Below, one piece after another: positions 1 to 5,030 of a stretch of DNA of 5,030 bases (the first letter of the stretch is position 1; each line of letters starts with the position of its first letter). The stretch covers positions 8,322-13,351 of the forward strand of contig DGDN01000017.1 of NCBI GenBank assembly GCA_002385465.1, read 5' to 3'. Position numbers and translations under genes: made by a program. Source of the stretch: Candidatus Fermentithermobacillaceae bacterium UBA3951 (lineage in GTDB: Bacteria > Bacillota > Sulfobacillia > Fermentithermobacillales > Fermentithermobacillaceae). The notes beneath the pieces are model-generated. The model worked only from the letters and a program-made list of their open reading frames with translations. It searched no databases and was not told the origin of the DNA.

Positions 1-483
1 CTTGAGCTCTTCTTCGGAGATGTTGACGTGGTTCATATAGGCATTCACCGTGGCCTGATTGATGGTCTCCAGGTCATCAGCCTGCTTGCGGAGTTCGTCG
101 GGATTGCCCACCGCCCACATCCACGCGTTGTGGATCATCAGCAAGGATGCGTTGGACATGATCCGCTCCTCACCGGCCATAAAGACCACCGAGGCCGCAG
201 AAGCCGCAAAACCGTCGCAGTAGGTCTTGACTTTGGCCTTATGCTGCCGGAGAGCGTTATATATCGCAAGCCCTTCCGCTACGTCGCCGCCGTAGGAGTT
301 AATGTGGACGTTGATGGTCTTTACCTCTTCAGGCAGGCCCTCTATCTCTTTCGCCAGACTGAAACTAGACACGTCACTCTCAAACCACTGCCAGGGTTCC
401 GACACGATGTCGCCGTAGATGTAGACATTTGCTTCCTCGCCCTCTACGGCCAGGGCGTAGTATCTGTTAGCGATGTTGACCAC
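1..483 (-). CDS. ClpP-like prohead (head maturation) protease, partial
   Basis: This is a serine peptidase of the ClpP/phage prohead protease family, which processes scaffold and major capsid protein during HK97-type head maturation. Numbering from the AUC at 472-474, the protein reads into VYIYGDI (residues 17-23), the substrate-strand motif INSYGGDV (58-65), the nucleophile motif GFAASAAS with Ser92 as likely catalytic serine, and SLLMIHNAW with His115 as catalytic histidine. The third catalytic residue, expected in the DAETW-type motif, lies past the window edge, so the C-terminus is missing. The portal gene ends 14 bases upstream. The only conventional in-frame start is GTG at 481-483, but it is embedded in the SD sequence. 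AUC at 472-474 sits 8 bases after AGGAGG. The coordinates use the GTG by convention. Family assignment is firm; the exact start is not. Confidence 0.93.
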   Translation of the reverse strand, partial: MVNIANRYYALAVEGEEANVYIYGDIVSEPWQWFESDVSSFSLAKEIEGLPEEVKTINVHINSYGGDVAEGLAIYNALRQHKAKVKTYCDGFAASAASVVFMAGEERIMSNASLLMIHNAWMWAVGNPDELRKQADDLETINQATVNAYMNHVNISEEELK

Positions 484-490
484 CTCCTTT
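483..490 (-). promoter_or_regulatory. Shine-Dalgarno site of the prohead protease gene
   Basis: AAAGGAGG reads on the minus strand from 490 to 483. The annotated GTG start (483-481) begins on the last G of this site, which leaves no spacer. The codon at the usual distance (8 bases) is AUC at 474-472. The site is therefore strong but points to a non-standard initiation codon. Confidence 0.7.
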
Positions 491-497
491 CGAAGTC

Positions 498-1661
498 TTA
501 CGAAACATCACCTCCCGTGGCGACCTGCTCGGCGGGGGCGTAGTTCTTGGTCATCCACTTGATGGTGGACCACTCGGTATTAAGCGGCTCCATACCGAGT
601 GCCTTGAGGATGTCGTCGATGCTGTATCCGCCGATTCTTAGCAGTATCTCTAGGGCCCCGGCTATGTCCTTGATGTCATGGGCCCTTATCATGCTGGTGT
701 TGACCTTCACATAGGTGCGCTCGAGGTAGTCGCGCTTCTTGTAATACTTGCCGTTTAGCTCGTCCTGGATGATCTCCGCAATTGGATTGATGCAGAACGT
801 CAAGAGGTTATCCATAGCCTTCCCGGTGTCCGCCACGTTGCCCTTGAGAAGTTGTGGGGGTACGTTCATCGCGATAGCCACGAAATCAAAGATGTCGTCG
901 ATGAAGGCCCTAATTTCCCTGACCTCTTGGCTTGAGCGGCTTTGGGCGCCTTGGGCTTTTCCGAGTTCCTGGTAATGCAAGCCCTTGTAAAGGGGCAGTA
1001 CCGCGTCGCCTTCCGCCTCGAAGAAGCTCTTAAAGCGGTTTTCCATTAGGTCGCGGAGCTTGTTCTGCATGTCCTGTGTCTCGGCGACGCTCGCGTCAAT
1101 CTCAACAATGCCACGCCTTGAGAGGTTATGGATATACTGCTTCTGAGATGCGGCTATTAGCTTCCCGTAGGAATTGTAGAGGCCGTCTATCAGGGCGCGC
1201 ATCTTTGGGTTCTGGTACTCGAAATAGAAAACCTCACTCTGGTCATAACTGCGGTCCAATTGGAAGTCATCTATCCTGATACCCGAGAACCGATAGTCGA
1301 AGAACGCCTTCTTCTCGACCTGGAAGCTCTCCGCAACATAGAACTTATCGCCCATCTGCAGAACTAGAGAATGGCCGTCTCTAACCATCCTCCGAACCAC
1401 ATCCCGCCAGAACGCAGCAGCGTTCTTGTTCCGATTGGGGCGCACGTTGAACGCGTAGTAGTTATCCTTCCGAGTCTCTTGACCGTTCTCGAAAGTCTGG
1501 AATTCTGCCTTGGTGAAGACACCCGCTATCAAATTCGCGCAAGCCTCAATGGCGAGTTCCTTGTAGTAGACCTCTGTCGCCAGTTTGCCAATGTATTCGG
1601 AGATGTTGACCTGCTTGGAGTCGCCTTTGAATATGTTGCGTATCCAGTCGATTAGGGACAA
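498..1661 (-). CDS. Phage portal protein, HK97 family
   Basis: Portal proteins form the dodecameric ring at one prohead vertex, through which the terminase pumps DNA and to which the neck and tail attach. The 387-residue length and layout fit the HK97-type family. Residues 1-20 contain the common short start SLIDWIRNIFKG. A core region around 85-101 (WRDVVRRMVRDGHSLVL) follows, and the characteristic helix and loop motif MNVPPQLLKG lies at 265-274. The start is TTG at 1659-1661. An in-frame TAG lies just two codons upstream, so no earlier start exists, and an extended SD (GGGAGGTGAT, 1669-1678) precedes it. The gene starts 8 bases after the large terminase stop, and its SD lies in the last terminase codons, which suggests translational coupling. 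The protease gene follows immediately. The family call is secure from sequence motifs and context. Confidence 0.94.
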   Translation of the reverse strand: MSLIDWIRNIFKGDSKQVNISEYIGKLATEVYYKELAIEACANLIAGVFTKAEFQTFENGQETRKDNYYAFNVRPNRNKNAAAFWRDVVRRMVRDGHSLVLQMGDKFYVAESFQVEKKAFFDYRFSGIRIDDFQLDRSYDQSEVFYFEYQNPKMRALIDGLYNSYGKLIAASQKQYIHNLSRRGIVEIDASVAETQDMQNKLRDLMENRFKSFFEAEGDAVLPLYKGLHYQELGKAQGAQSRSSQEVREIRAFIDDIFDFVAIAMNVPPQLLKGNVADTGKAMDNLLTFCINPIAEIIQDELNGKYYKKRDYLERTYVKVNTSMIRAHDIKDIAGALEILLRIGGYSIDDILKALGMEPLNTEWSTIKWMTKNYAPAEQVATGGDVS

Positions 1662-1668
1662 GTCCTAA

Positions 1669-1678
1669 ATCACCTCCC
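1669..1678 (-). promoter_or_regulatory. Extended Shine-Dalgarno that supports the TTG start of portal
   Basis: GGGAGGTGAT on the minus strand matches the 16S anti-SD over nine positions. It lies 7 bases before TTG at 1661-1659 and overlaps the last codons and TGA stop of the large terminase. No ATG or GTG is available between the in-frame TAG and this TTG. Confidence 0.75.
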
Positions 1679-3331
1679 TTGCGGGTACACATAAAGACCG
1701 AGGTCAAGAATAGTGCCGTCCGATTCGGGGAGCATCCCATCCTTACTCAGGGCATGGACTAAAGCAAAAAACCCGTCTGTCTTCCGCAGACGAGGTTCGA
1801 TTTTCTTGTAGGTGATGTTCCCTTTCGCGTCCACGTCCTGATATGTGTTATTCACATACCAGCGCATGGTCGGGTTGTCACCGAAGACGATGAGCTCCTG
1901 AGCAAACATGGAGGTCACTAGAGGCGCCACCTTGGAATGAGTAATCGGCCCCGCGGCAACGGTCTCTAGGGGTAAACCGCACTCGTTGAACTTGCCCCTC
2001 AAGAGTTCGGCCCTGAAGCGGTCCGCCACGATGGTTAGGATGTGATATGTTCGGGCCATCTTCAAGAACCACTGGGCTATATGATCCGGACTTATCGTCT
2101 CATCGTTGACGATTGTGATAAGTCCACGGTCCGCCATTTCTTGGACTGGAAACTTGATTCTGCGGGACTCAATTTCTAGCGCTTTCCTACACACGAAGGT
2201 ATGCTCAATCCAATACCTGAGTCCCTTGTATTTGAAAAGCAGCCCGCACGACGCGAAGTCATTTATCTCGGCGAAGTCGAACGCTCCGATGCACTTCTGG
2301 CCTTTCAGCTCGTCGTGTGGAATGGGTCGGTTCGTGGCAAGTATTTGTTCCCAGGTAGCGACAGCTCTGAAACTCTCCTGCGCTGGCAGGTTCATTCGCT
2401 TGGTAAGGAAGTCCACAGCCAATTGCGGCTGGGTTTTCATCTCCTCATACGCCTTTTCGAGTGCCTGCCCGAGATGTGGCAAGTGGGGTAGAGAGGGGTT
2501 GGCCTTAATCCACTTGCGCTTGTCGTGCACCTCTTCTTTGTCGTCGAGCTTGTAAACGAGAGGCAGGAACCCCAGACTCTTGACTTCCCCGGCGAGAACC
2601 ATCCGCGCTTTCTCCAGCATATCATCCAGAAAACCGCCGCGGAGGTAGCCGTTGGTTGTGATTAGGAACTTTCGACCATGCTTTATCTTGCCGAAACTCG
2701 CATTGAACGCGTTGTAGACTTCCCAGTCAGGGTACTCTAGTATCTCATCGAAAACTACGCACCCCGCGCGCTTCCCGAGCCTCGTCTTGGCGTTAGACGT
2801 GTTATAGCGGATGTGGCTCTTCGTGCGGAGGTTCGTTATTACTACCTTGGTCTTGTAGAAGAATTTCTTGGACTTAGGCCAAGTGTCATCAAGCACCTCA
2901 TAGACGTCCATGAAGCTCCTCATAGCCTGGTCTTCGCTATTGGCGACGATCTCCACGTCGTACCTCGGTATGCCGTGGTAATGAGTTGTCAAGTACCAGC
3001 TAAGGGCGCTAATGAAGCCGTTCTTGCCGTTGCCGGTTCCGAGCATGATGAGGAATTCATCAAATACCACCGTATCCATGCTCTTGTAGTAGCAATGGAT
3101 AAGGGCGAGAATGAAGCGTTCCCAGTCGAATAGCGGGTAGAAGTAACGTGAGATGAGCTCGTCGGCTTTGGCAATCTTCTCGGAATCTATCAATACATCG
3201 GGGTCATCGAGTTTTTGCTCTATGAGATCCATTGCTTGGCGGAGTTCTTTACATGCCTCGATTTCCCCGCTCCTAATCTTGTCCATGTACAAGTCAATGA
3301 ACGGGTGATAATCCTTCCGCCGCTTCGTCAT
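1670..3331 (-). CDS. terL: Phage terminase large subunit (ATPase and nuclease)
   Basis: TerL is the packaging motor. Its N-terminal ATPase drives DNA into the prohead and its C-terminal RNase H-fold nuclease cuts the concatemer. At 553 residues it has the usual full length. The ATPase shows a Walker A-like GTGNGKNG (98-105, Lys103), Walker B CVVFDE (191-196, Asp195 and Glu196) and the coupling motif TTNG (225-228). The nuclease half shows FDF (Asp352), VADRF (Asp437) and LRKTDG (Asp519), which fit the three acidic metal ligands of the terminase nuclease. The Walker A ends in Lys-Asn rather than Lys-Ser/Thr, as I recall from a subfamily of phage terminases. ATG at 3329-3331 directly follows a TAG that is itself preceded by ATG at the ideal SD distance. 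It lies 39 bases after the small subunit gene and 8 bases before portal. Confidence 0.96.
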   Translation of the reverse strand: MTKRRKDYHPFIDLYMDKIRSGEIEACKELRQAMDLIEQKLDDPDVLIDSEKIAKADELISRYFYPLFDWERFILALIHCYYKSMDTVVFDEFLIMLGTGNGKNGFISALSWYLTTHYHGIPRYDVEIVANSEDQAMRSFMDVYEVLDDTWPKSKKFFYKTKVVITNLRTKSHIRYNTSNAKTRLGKRAGCVVFDEILEYPDWEVYNAFNASFGKIKHGRKFLITTNGYLRGGFLDDMLEKARMVLAGEVKSLGFLPLVYKLDDKEEVHDKRKWIKANPSLPHLPHLGQALEKAYEEMKTQPQLAVDFLTKRMNLPAQESFRAVATWEQILATNRPIPHDELKGQKCIGAFDFAEINDFASCGLLFKYKGLRYWIEHTFVCRKALEIESRRIKFPVQEMADRGLITIVNDETISPDHIAQWFLKMARTYHILTIVADRFRAELLRGKFNECGLPLETVAAGPITHSKVAPLVTSMFAQELIVFGDNPTMRWYVNNTYQDVDAKGNITYKKIEPRLRKTDGFFALVHALSKDGMLPESDGTILDLGLYVYPQGR

Positions 3332-3350
3332 CTACATGGTCACCACCTCC
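3329..3350 (-). promoter_or_regulatory. terL translation start region with an AUG-UAG-AUG element
   Basis: On the minus strand GGAGG (3350-3346) is followed 8 bases later by ATG (3337-3335), then at once by TAG (3334-3332) and then ATG (3331-3329), which opens the long terL frame. All three codons are in one frame. The best-spaced start thus encodes a one-codon peptide, and the productive start is 14 bases from the SD. Confidence 0.7.
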
Positions 3351-3370
3351 GGCGGCCAATCGCTAGGGAC

Positions 3371-3694
3371 TCACATCTCCTCGTCATCGCTCATACCGTT
3401 GCCTGCGACGGGTTTGAGTCCCAAGTGCTGGAGTATCTTGAGCATTTGTTGGTTTACGCGCACAAGCTCTTGAACGCTGTCGTTTTTCTTATGGCCCCAC
3501 TGGTTAGCGCCGTTCTGGTATTTCACAGAGACACCGCGCTCCTTGATGTCCTCGATGAGTTGGTTTTTCACGTCCCAAAGGGACATATAGTCCTTGACCA
3601 AATCCACGTAGAACTCGCCAACCGTGCAATTGCGCTCCAATTGGTCGAGTAAGTCTTGCAGTATTCGGTCGCGGACCTTCTTCTTGCTAGCCAT
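3371..3694 (-). CDS. terS: Phage terminase small subunit, P27 family
   Basis: TerS recognises the packaging start site on phage DNA and delivers it to the large subunit. The 107-residue product matches the P27-type family. It has a basic start (MASKKKVRDRIL), a helical region with LLDQLERN, then DYMSLWDVKNQLIEDI (35-50), RGVSVKYQNGANQWGHKKNDSV (53-74) and a C-terminal helix with NQQMLKILQHLGLKP. The acidic tail SDDEEM is short. The start is ATG at 3692-3694, 6 bases after AGGAGG (3701-3706). The frame extends to TTG at 3712, but that codon lacks a placed SD and would overlap the HNH gene. The SD overlaps the HNH stop codon, so the two genes are probably translationally coupled. It lies directly between HNH and the large subunit. 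Confidence 0.93.
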   Translation of the reverse strand: MASKKKVRDRILQDLLDQLERNCTVGEFYVDLVKDYMSLWDVKNQLIEDIKERGVSVKYQNGANQWGHKKNDSVQELVRVNQQMLKILQHLGLKPVAGNGMSDDEEM

Positions 3695-3697
3695 AGT

Positions 3698-3706
3698 CCT
3701 CCTCCT
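3698..3706 (-). promoter_or_regulatory. Shine-Dalgarno site that sets the terS start
   Basis: AGGAGGAGG on the minus strand lies 3-6 bases upstream of ATG at 3694-3692, depending on which GGAGG register is used, and overlaps the TGA stop of the HNH gene (3708-3706). It selects this ATG over the TTG six codons upstream. Confidence 0.75.
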
Positions 3707-4035
3707 CACCAACGCTCTGGCGGTAGGTTGCGCTTGGGTGAGTTAGCCACGCTTGGGAATTTCTCGGGATGCACTTTGTTATGACAGGCTGCGCAGAGAC
3801 TTATGAGGTTGTCATCGTCCAGGGCTAATTCTGGATGGGCTTCCAAGGGTTTTATGTGATGGATATTGGTCGCCGGGCTAAACTTGCCTTGCTCTTTGCA
3901 CCTTTGGCACTCGTAGTTGTTACGCTTGAGGATGTCCCTGCGCTTTTGCTTCCACCACCGCGACTTATAGAACCATCGTATCCACTGCTTGAGACTGTCT
4001 TTGTCGTGATAGTTCCTGTAGTCTTGGAGGCGCAT
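3706..4035 (-). CDS. HNH endonuclease of the packaging module
   Basis: This is a small HNH (beta-beta-alpha-metal) nuclease of 109 residues. In cos-type phages such as HK97, an HNH protein works with the terminase to cut the cos site. The sequence shows a zinc-binding pair Cys43/Cys46 (YECQRC), the HH dyad His59-His60 (NIHHIKPL), the central Asn76 (DDDNLISLC), a second zinc pair Cys81/Cys84 (CAAC), and His85 and His89 (HNKVH). All core residues appear intact, so it should be active. The N-terminus is aromatic and basic (WIRWFYKSRWWKQKRR), a common DNA-facing feature of this group. The start is ATG at 4033-4035 behind a modest GGGGA SD (4043-4047), weaker than those of its neighbours. It is the first gene after the terminator-like hairpin and ends 11 bases before terS. 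Confidence 0.94.
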   Translation of the reverse strand: MRLQDYRNYHDKDSLKQWIRWFYKSRWWKQKRRDILKRNNYECQRCKEQGKFSPATNIHHIKPLEAHPELALDDDNLISLCAACHNKVHPEKFPSVANSPKRNLPPERW

Positions 4036-4122
4036 CTCTCCATCCCCTAAATCAAAAGCCCCGCTCTCGCAGGGCTGGTTTTTAGATGGTGCTCCCAGGA
4101 CAATTCAAGCATGTTTGTTCGA
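4036..4122. other. Intergenic gap between regulator and packaging genes
   Basis: This 87-base gap is the only sizeable non-coding stretch. Besides the hairpin it holds a 12-base near-palindrome centred on CATG (4106-4117, CAAGCATGTTTG with one mismatched pair). On the minus strand there is also a weak promoter-like pair, TTGAAT (4108-4103) and TCTAAA (4086-4081), 16 bases apart. A start about 7 bases beyond would fall inside the first stem arm. Gaps next to terminase genes often carry the cos site, but no cos can be identified by eye. These assignments are tentative. Confidence 0.4.
4049..4076 (-). terminator. Intrinsic terminator-like hairpin ahead of the packaging genes
   Basis: On the minus strand bases 4076-4069 (AGCCCUGC) pair with 4064-4057 (GCGGGGCU). 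This gives eight consecutive pairs including one U-G, closed by a GAGA (GNRA) tetraloop at 4068-4065 and followed by UUUGAUUU (4056-4049). The plus-strand version has a C-A mismatch at the U-G position, so the structure is better on the minus strand, although T4079-T4083 gives it a U-tract there too. It lies 47 bases after the regulator stop and only 13 bases before the HNH start codon. Confidence 0.75.
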
Positions 4123-4581
4123 TTATGGCAAGACTCCGCCGTCTGTCAGTGTTCGAATAGCACGCCAAAATTCCTCGTTTATGCTGGGGCAACGTGACGC
4201 GCAATGTTCTCGTATCTTCTGCACTTGGTAGTGCACTGTGGAGGTTGACACCCTGGCGTCTTTGAGCCCACGCCGCTTGAGCCGCTTCGTCAACTTGGCG
4301 GCTATCTCCCTGTAGGTTAAGTGCAACTCGTACTTCCACGACGCAACCTGTCTGAGGTTCGGTGGCAGAGCTCGTATCGCCTCGTCCAGTTCGTCCAGCC
4401 CTTTCGAGATGACGGAACGAAAAAGGGCGATGCGTTCCACAAGGCTTCCATGCCCCCTGCTCTTGGTAGGCTGCTTGATGATGCTCGATGATGTGTTGGG
4501 TTCCGTCAGGCTCAGGAGTCTCCGCAAGAACCAACGATTATGCAGGAGATAGTCCACCTGCTGCGCCGTGAGATCTGCCAT
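4123..4581 (-). CDS. Phage transcriptional regulator with sigma-70 region-4-like HTH (ArpU/RinA-like position)
   Basis: This 152-residue protein is likely a DNA-binding regulator of late phage genes. The C-terminal half shows the pattern of sigma region 4 and ArpU-like regulators: AIRALPPNLRQVASWKYE (68-85), a first HTH helix LTYREIAAKL (88-97), then recognition helix VSTSTVHYQVQKIREH (111-126). Between them is a long basic stretch, TKRLKRRGLKDAR (98-110), longer than the usual tight turn. The N-terminal third (1-50) shows no recognised domain. The start is ATG at 4579-4581 with GGAGG 7 bases upstream (4589-4593). It lies 17 bases after the Cys-rich gene and is followed by a terminator-like hairpin and then the packaging genes, the usual place of late regulators in Firmicute phages. 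The HTH is well supported. The late-activator role is inferred from position. Confidence 0.72.
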   Translation of the reverse strand: MADLTAQQVDYLLHNRWFLRRLLSLTEPNTSSSIIKQPTKSRGHGSLVERIALFRSVISKGLDELDEAIRALPPNLRQVASWKYELHLTYREIAAKLTKRLKRRGLKDARVSTSTVHYQVQKIREHCASRCPSINEEFWRAIRTLTDGGVLP

Positions 4582-4598
4582 GTGGGTGCCTCCTCTCG

Positions 4599-4874
4599 CT
4601 ATATCGCTTCAGCCTCCAACACCCTCACCGTCTCCTGCCAGTCCTCCAACTCACGCCTGATCGTTGCTATGCTAGCGCCGGGCTTGGCGTATGCGACTAT
4701 GTCCTCCAGCCTGCGGACCATCTCTCGGGGCGACTCACACCTACCCCAGCACTCGCCGTTGCGCCACTGGTAGGAGGGGTCCTGGAACGCCGTGCAGTAG
4801 CCTTCACTAAAGTCAGGCAAGCAGCAGCCGTCACACTGCGGGACTATCTTCGAGTTGGTCGTGCGCTTAGCCAT
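4599..4874 (-). CDS. Cysteine-rich small phage protein, putative metal-binding
   Basis: I do not recognise a named family. The 91-residue product has six cysteines in its first half: Cys14, Cys17 and Cys18 (QCDGCC), Cys27 (GYC), Cys42 (GECW) and Cys46 (GRC). This spacing suggests a zinc- or iron-sulfur-binding fold. The second half (about 49-91) has no cysteine and is rich in Glu, Arg and Leu, with a heptad-like pattern consistent with a helix or short coiled coil. The start chosen is ATG at 4872-4874, 8 bases after GAGGAG (4883-4888). ATG at 4878-4880 is too close to the SD, and ATG at 4905-4907 has none. It overlaps the upstream membrane-protein gene by 8 bases and precedes the regulator by 17, so the three are probably one transcript. 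Function unknown. Confidence 0.72.
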   Translation of the reverse strand: MAKRTTNSKIVPQCDGCCLPDFSEGYCTAFQDPSYQWRNGECWGRCESPREMVRRLEDIVAYAKPGASIATIRRELEDWQETVRVLEAEAI

Positions 4875-4998
4875 TGTCATCACTCCTCTCCGTTGCGTCC
4901 ATCTCATCCATCACGAGATTGCCTATAGCCGACACCACAAACAGCACTGCCATCAGGACGGTCAGGACCCAGTGCCAGTTGGCGGTAAGCCATGTCAT
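4867..4998 (-). CDS. Small single-pass membrane protein (43 residues)
   Basis: This short gene reads MTWLTANWHW followed by a hydrophobic segment at about residues 11-30 (VLTVLMAVLFVVSAIGNLVM) and an acidic tail DEMDATERSDDNG. It has one predicted transmembrane helix and no signal-peptide cleavage pattern. The start ATG (4996-4998) is 7 bases after GGGAGG (5006-5011). It overlaps the TGA of the upstream frame as ATGA, and its TAA stop (4867-4869) overlaps the ATG of the Cys-rich gene within ATGGCTAA. Such tight overlaps at both ends argue that it is translated. The role is unknown. A holin-like or membrane-anchored regulatory role is possible, but one helix and its position before the packaging genes do not decide it. 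Confidence 0.68.
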   Translation of the reverse strand: MTWLTANWHWVLTVLMAVLFVVSAIGNLVMDEMDATERSDDNG

Positions 4999-5030
4999 GG
5001 GGATACCTCCCTCCACTCCCTCACAAAAAC
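4995..5030 (-). CDS. C-terminal end of an upstream phage gene, partial
   Basis: The frame entering the window at 5030 reads VFVREWREVSP and ends in TGA at 4995-4997, forming an ATGA overlap with the start of the small membrane protein gene. Of the other two minus-strand frames, one stops within three codons and the other runs into the membrane-protein start. The 4-base overlap is typical of coupled phage genes. Only 11 codons are visible, so the product cannot be identified. Confidence 0.45.
   Translation of the reverse strand, partial: VFVREWREVSP

Noticed and set aside
371..400. Possible inactivation of the protease
   Set aside because: Ser92 and His115 and their surrounding motifs are intact. 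Tyr in INSYGGDV replaces the usual Pro, but I recall this variant in related phage proteases. The truncation is only the window edge.
28..543. 171-codon open frame on the plus strand
   Set aside because: It lies antisense to the prohead protease and the end of portal. It has no clear SD and no recognisable domain, while the minus strand encodes conserved ClpP motifs.
3215..3652. 145-codon plus-strand frame across terS and terL
   Set aside because: It is antisense to two well-supported terminase genes, and its sequence resembles no family.
4054..4083. Plus-strand terminator from the same hairpin
   Set aside because: A T-run follows on the plus strand, but the stem there has a C-A mismatch, and no plus-strand gene exists to terminate. 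The minus-strand reading is better paired.
4047..4112. 21-codon minus-strand ORF in the gap ahead of HNH
   Set aside because: No SD lies before its ATG at 4112-4110, and it runs straight through the hairpin, so chance is the simpler explanation.
4082..4534. 150-codon frame on the minus strand overlapping the regulator gene
   Set aside because: It is another frame of the same strand, of low complexity and without recognised motifs. The 4123-4581 frame has a strong SD and an HTH.
4875..4907. Longer start for the Cys-rich protein (ATG at 4905-4907)
   Set aside because: There is no SD upstream of it, whereas ATG at 4872-4874 has GAGGAG at 8 bases.

Overview
The window is a block of tailed-phage or prophage genes, all read on the minus strand, so transcription runs from base 5030 towards base 1. 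Strong Shine-Dalgarno (SD) sites of the AGGAGG/GGAGGTGA type precede nearly every gene. The protein families (P27-type small terminase, HK97-type portal, ClpP-type prohead protease) and gene order match prophages of Firmicutes, probably Clostridia. Base composition looks slightly above 50% G+C by eye. The host assignment is inference.

In transcription order, the right end (4995-5030) holds the last codons of an unidentified gene. It is joined by ATGA to a 43-residue single-pass membrane protein (4867-4998), which overlaps by 8 bases a 91-residue cysteine-rich protein (4599-4874). A 152-residue protein with a sigma-70 region-4-like helix-turn-helix (4123-4581) follows. It sits where ArpU/RinA-type late-gene regulators usually lie.

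The only sizeable non-coding gap (4036-4122) holds an 8-bp hairpin with a GAGA tetraloop and a U-rich tail, which looks like an intrinsic terminator on the minus strand. Almost no room is left between it and the next gene. Any transcript of the packaging genes must therefore read through the hairpin or start inside it.

Beyond it lies the packaging and head module: HNH endonuclease (3706-4035), small terminase (3371-3694), large terminase (1670-3331), HK97-type portal (498-1661) and ClpP-like prohead protease (1-483, cut by the window edge). In a working phage the terminase pair and HNH nuclease cut and pump the concatemer through the portal, and the protease matures the prohead. HNH next to the terminase points to cohesive-end (cos) packaging.

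The module is a known architecture, and I see no wholly new system. The points most worth checking are the terminator-before-packaging arrangement, an AUG-UAG-AUG start at the large terminase, the odd protease start (GTG inside the SD, AUC at the ideal spacing), and the small membrane/Cys-rich/regulator trio. Apart from these genes, neither strand shows a convincing RNA gene, mobile element or CRISPR array.
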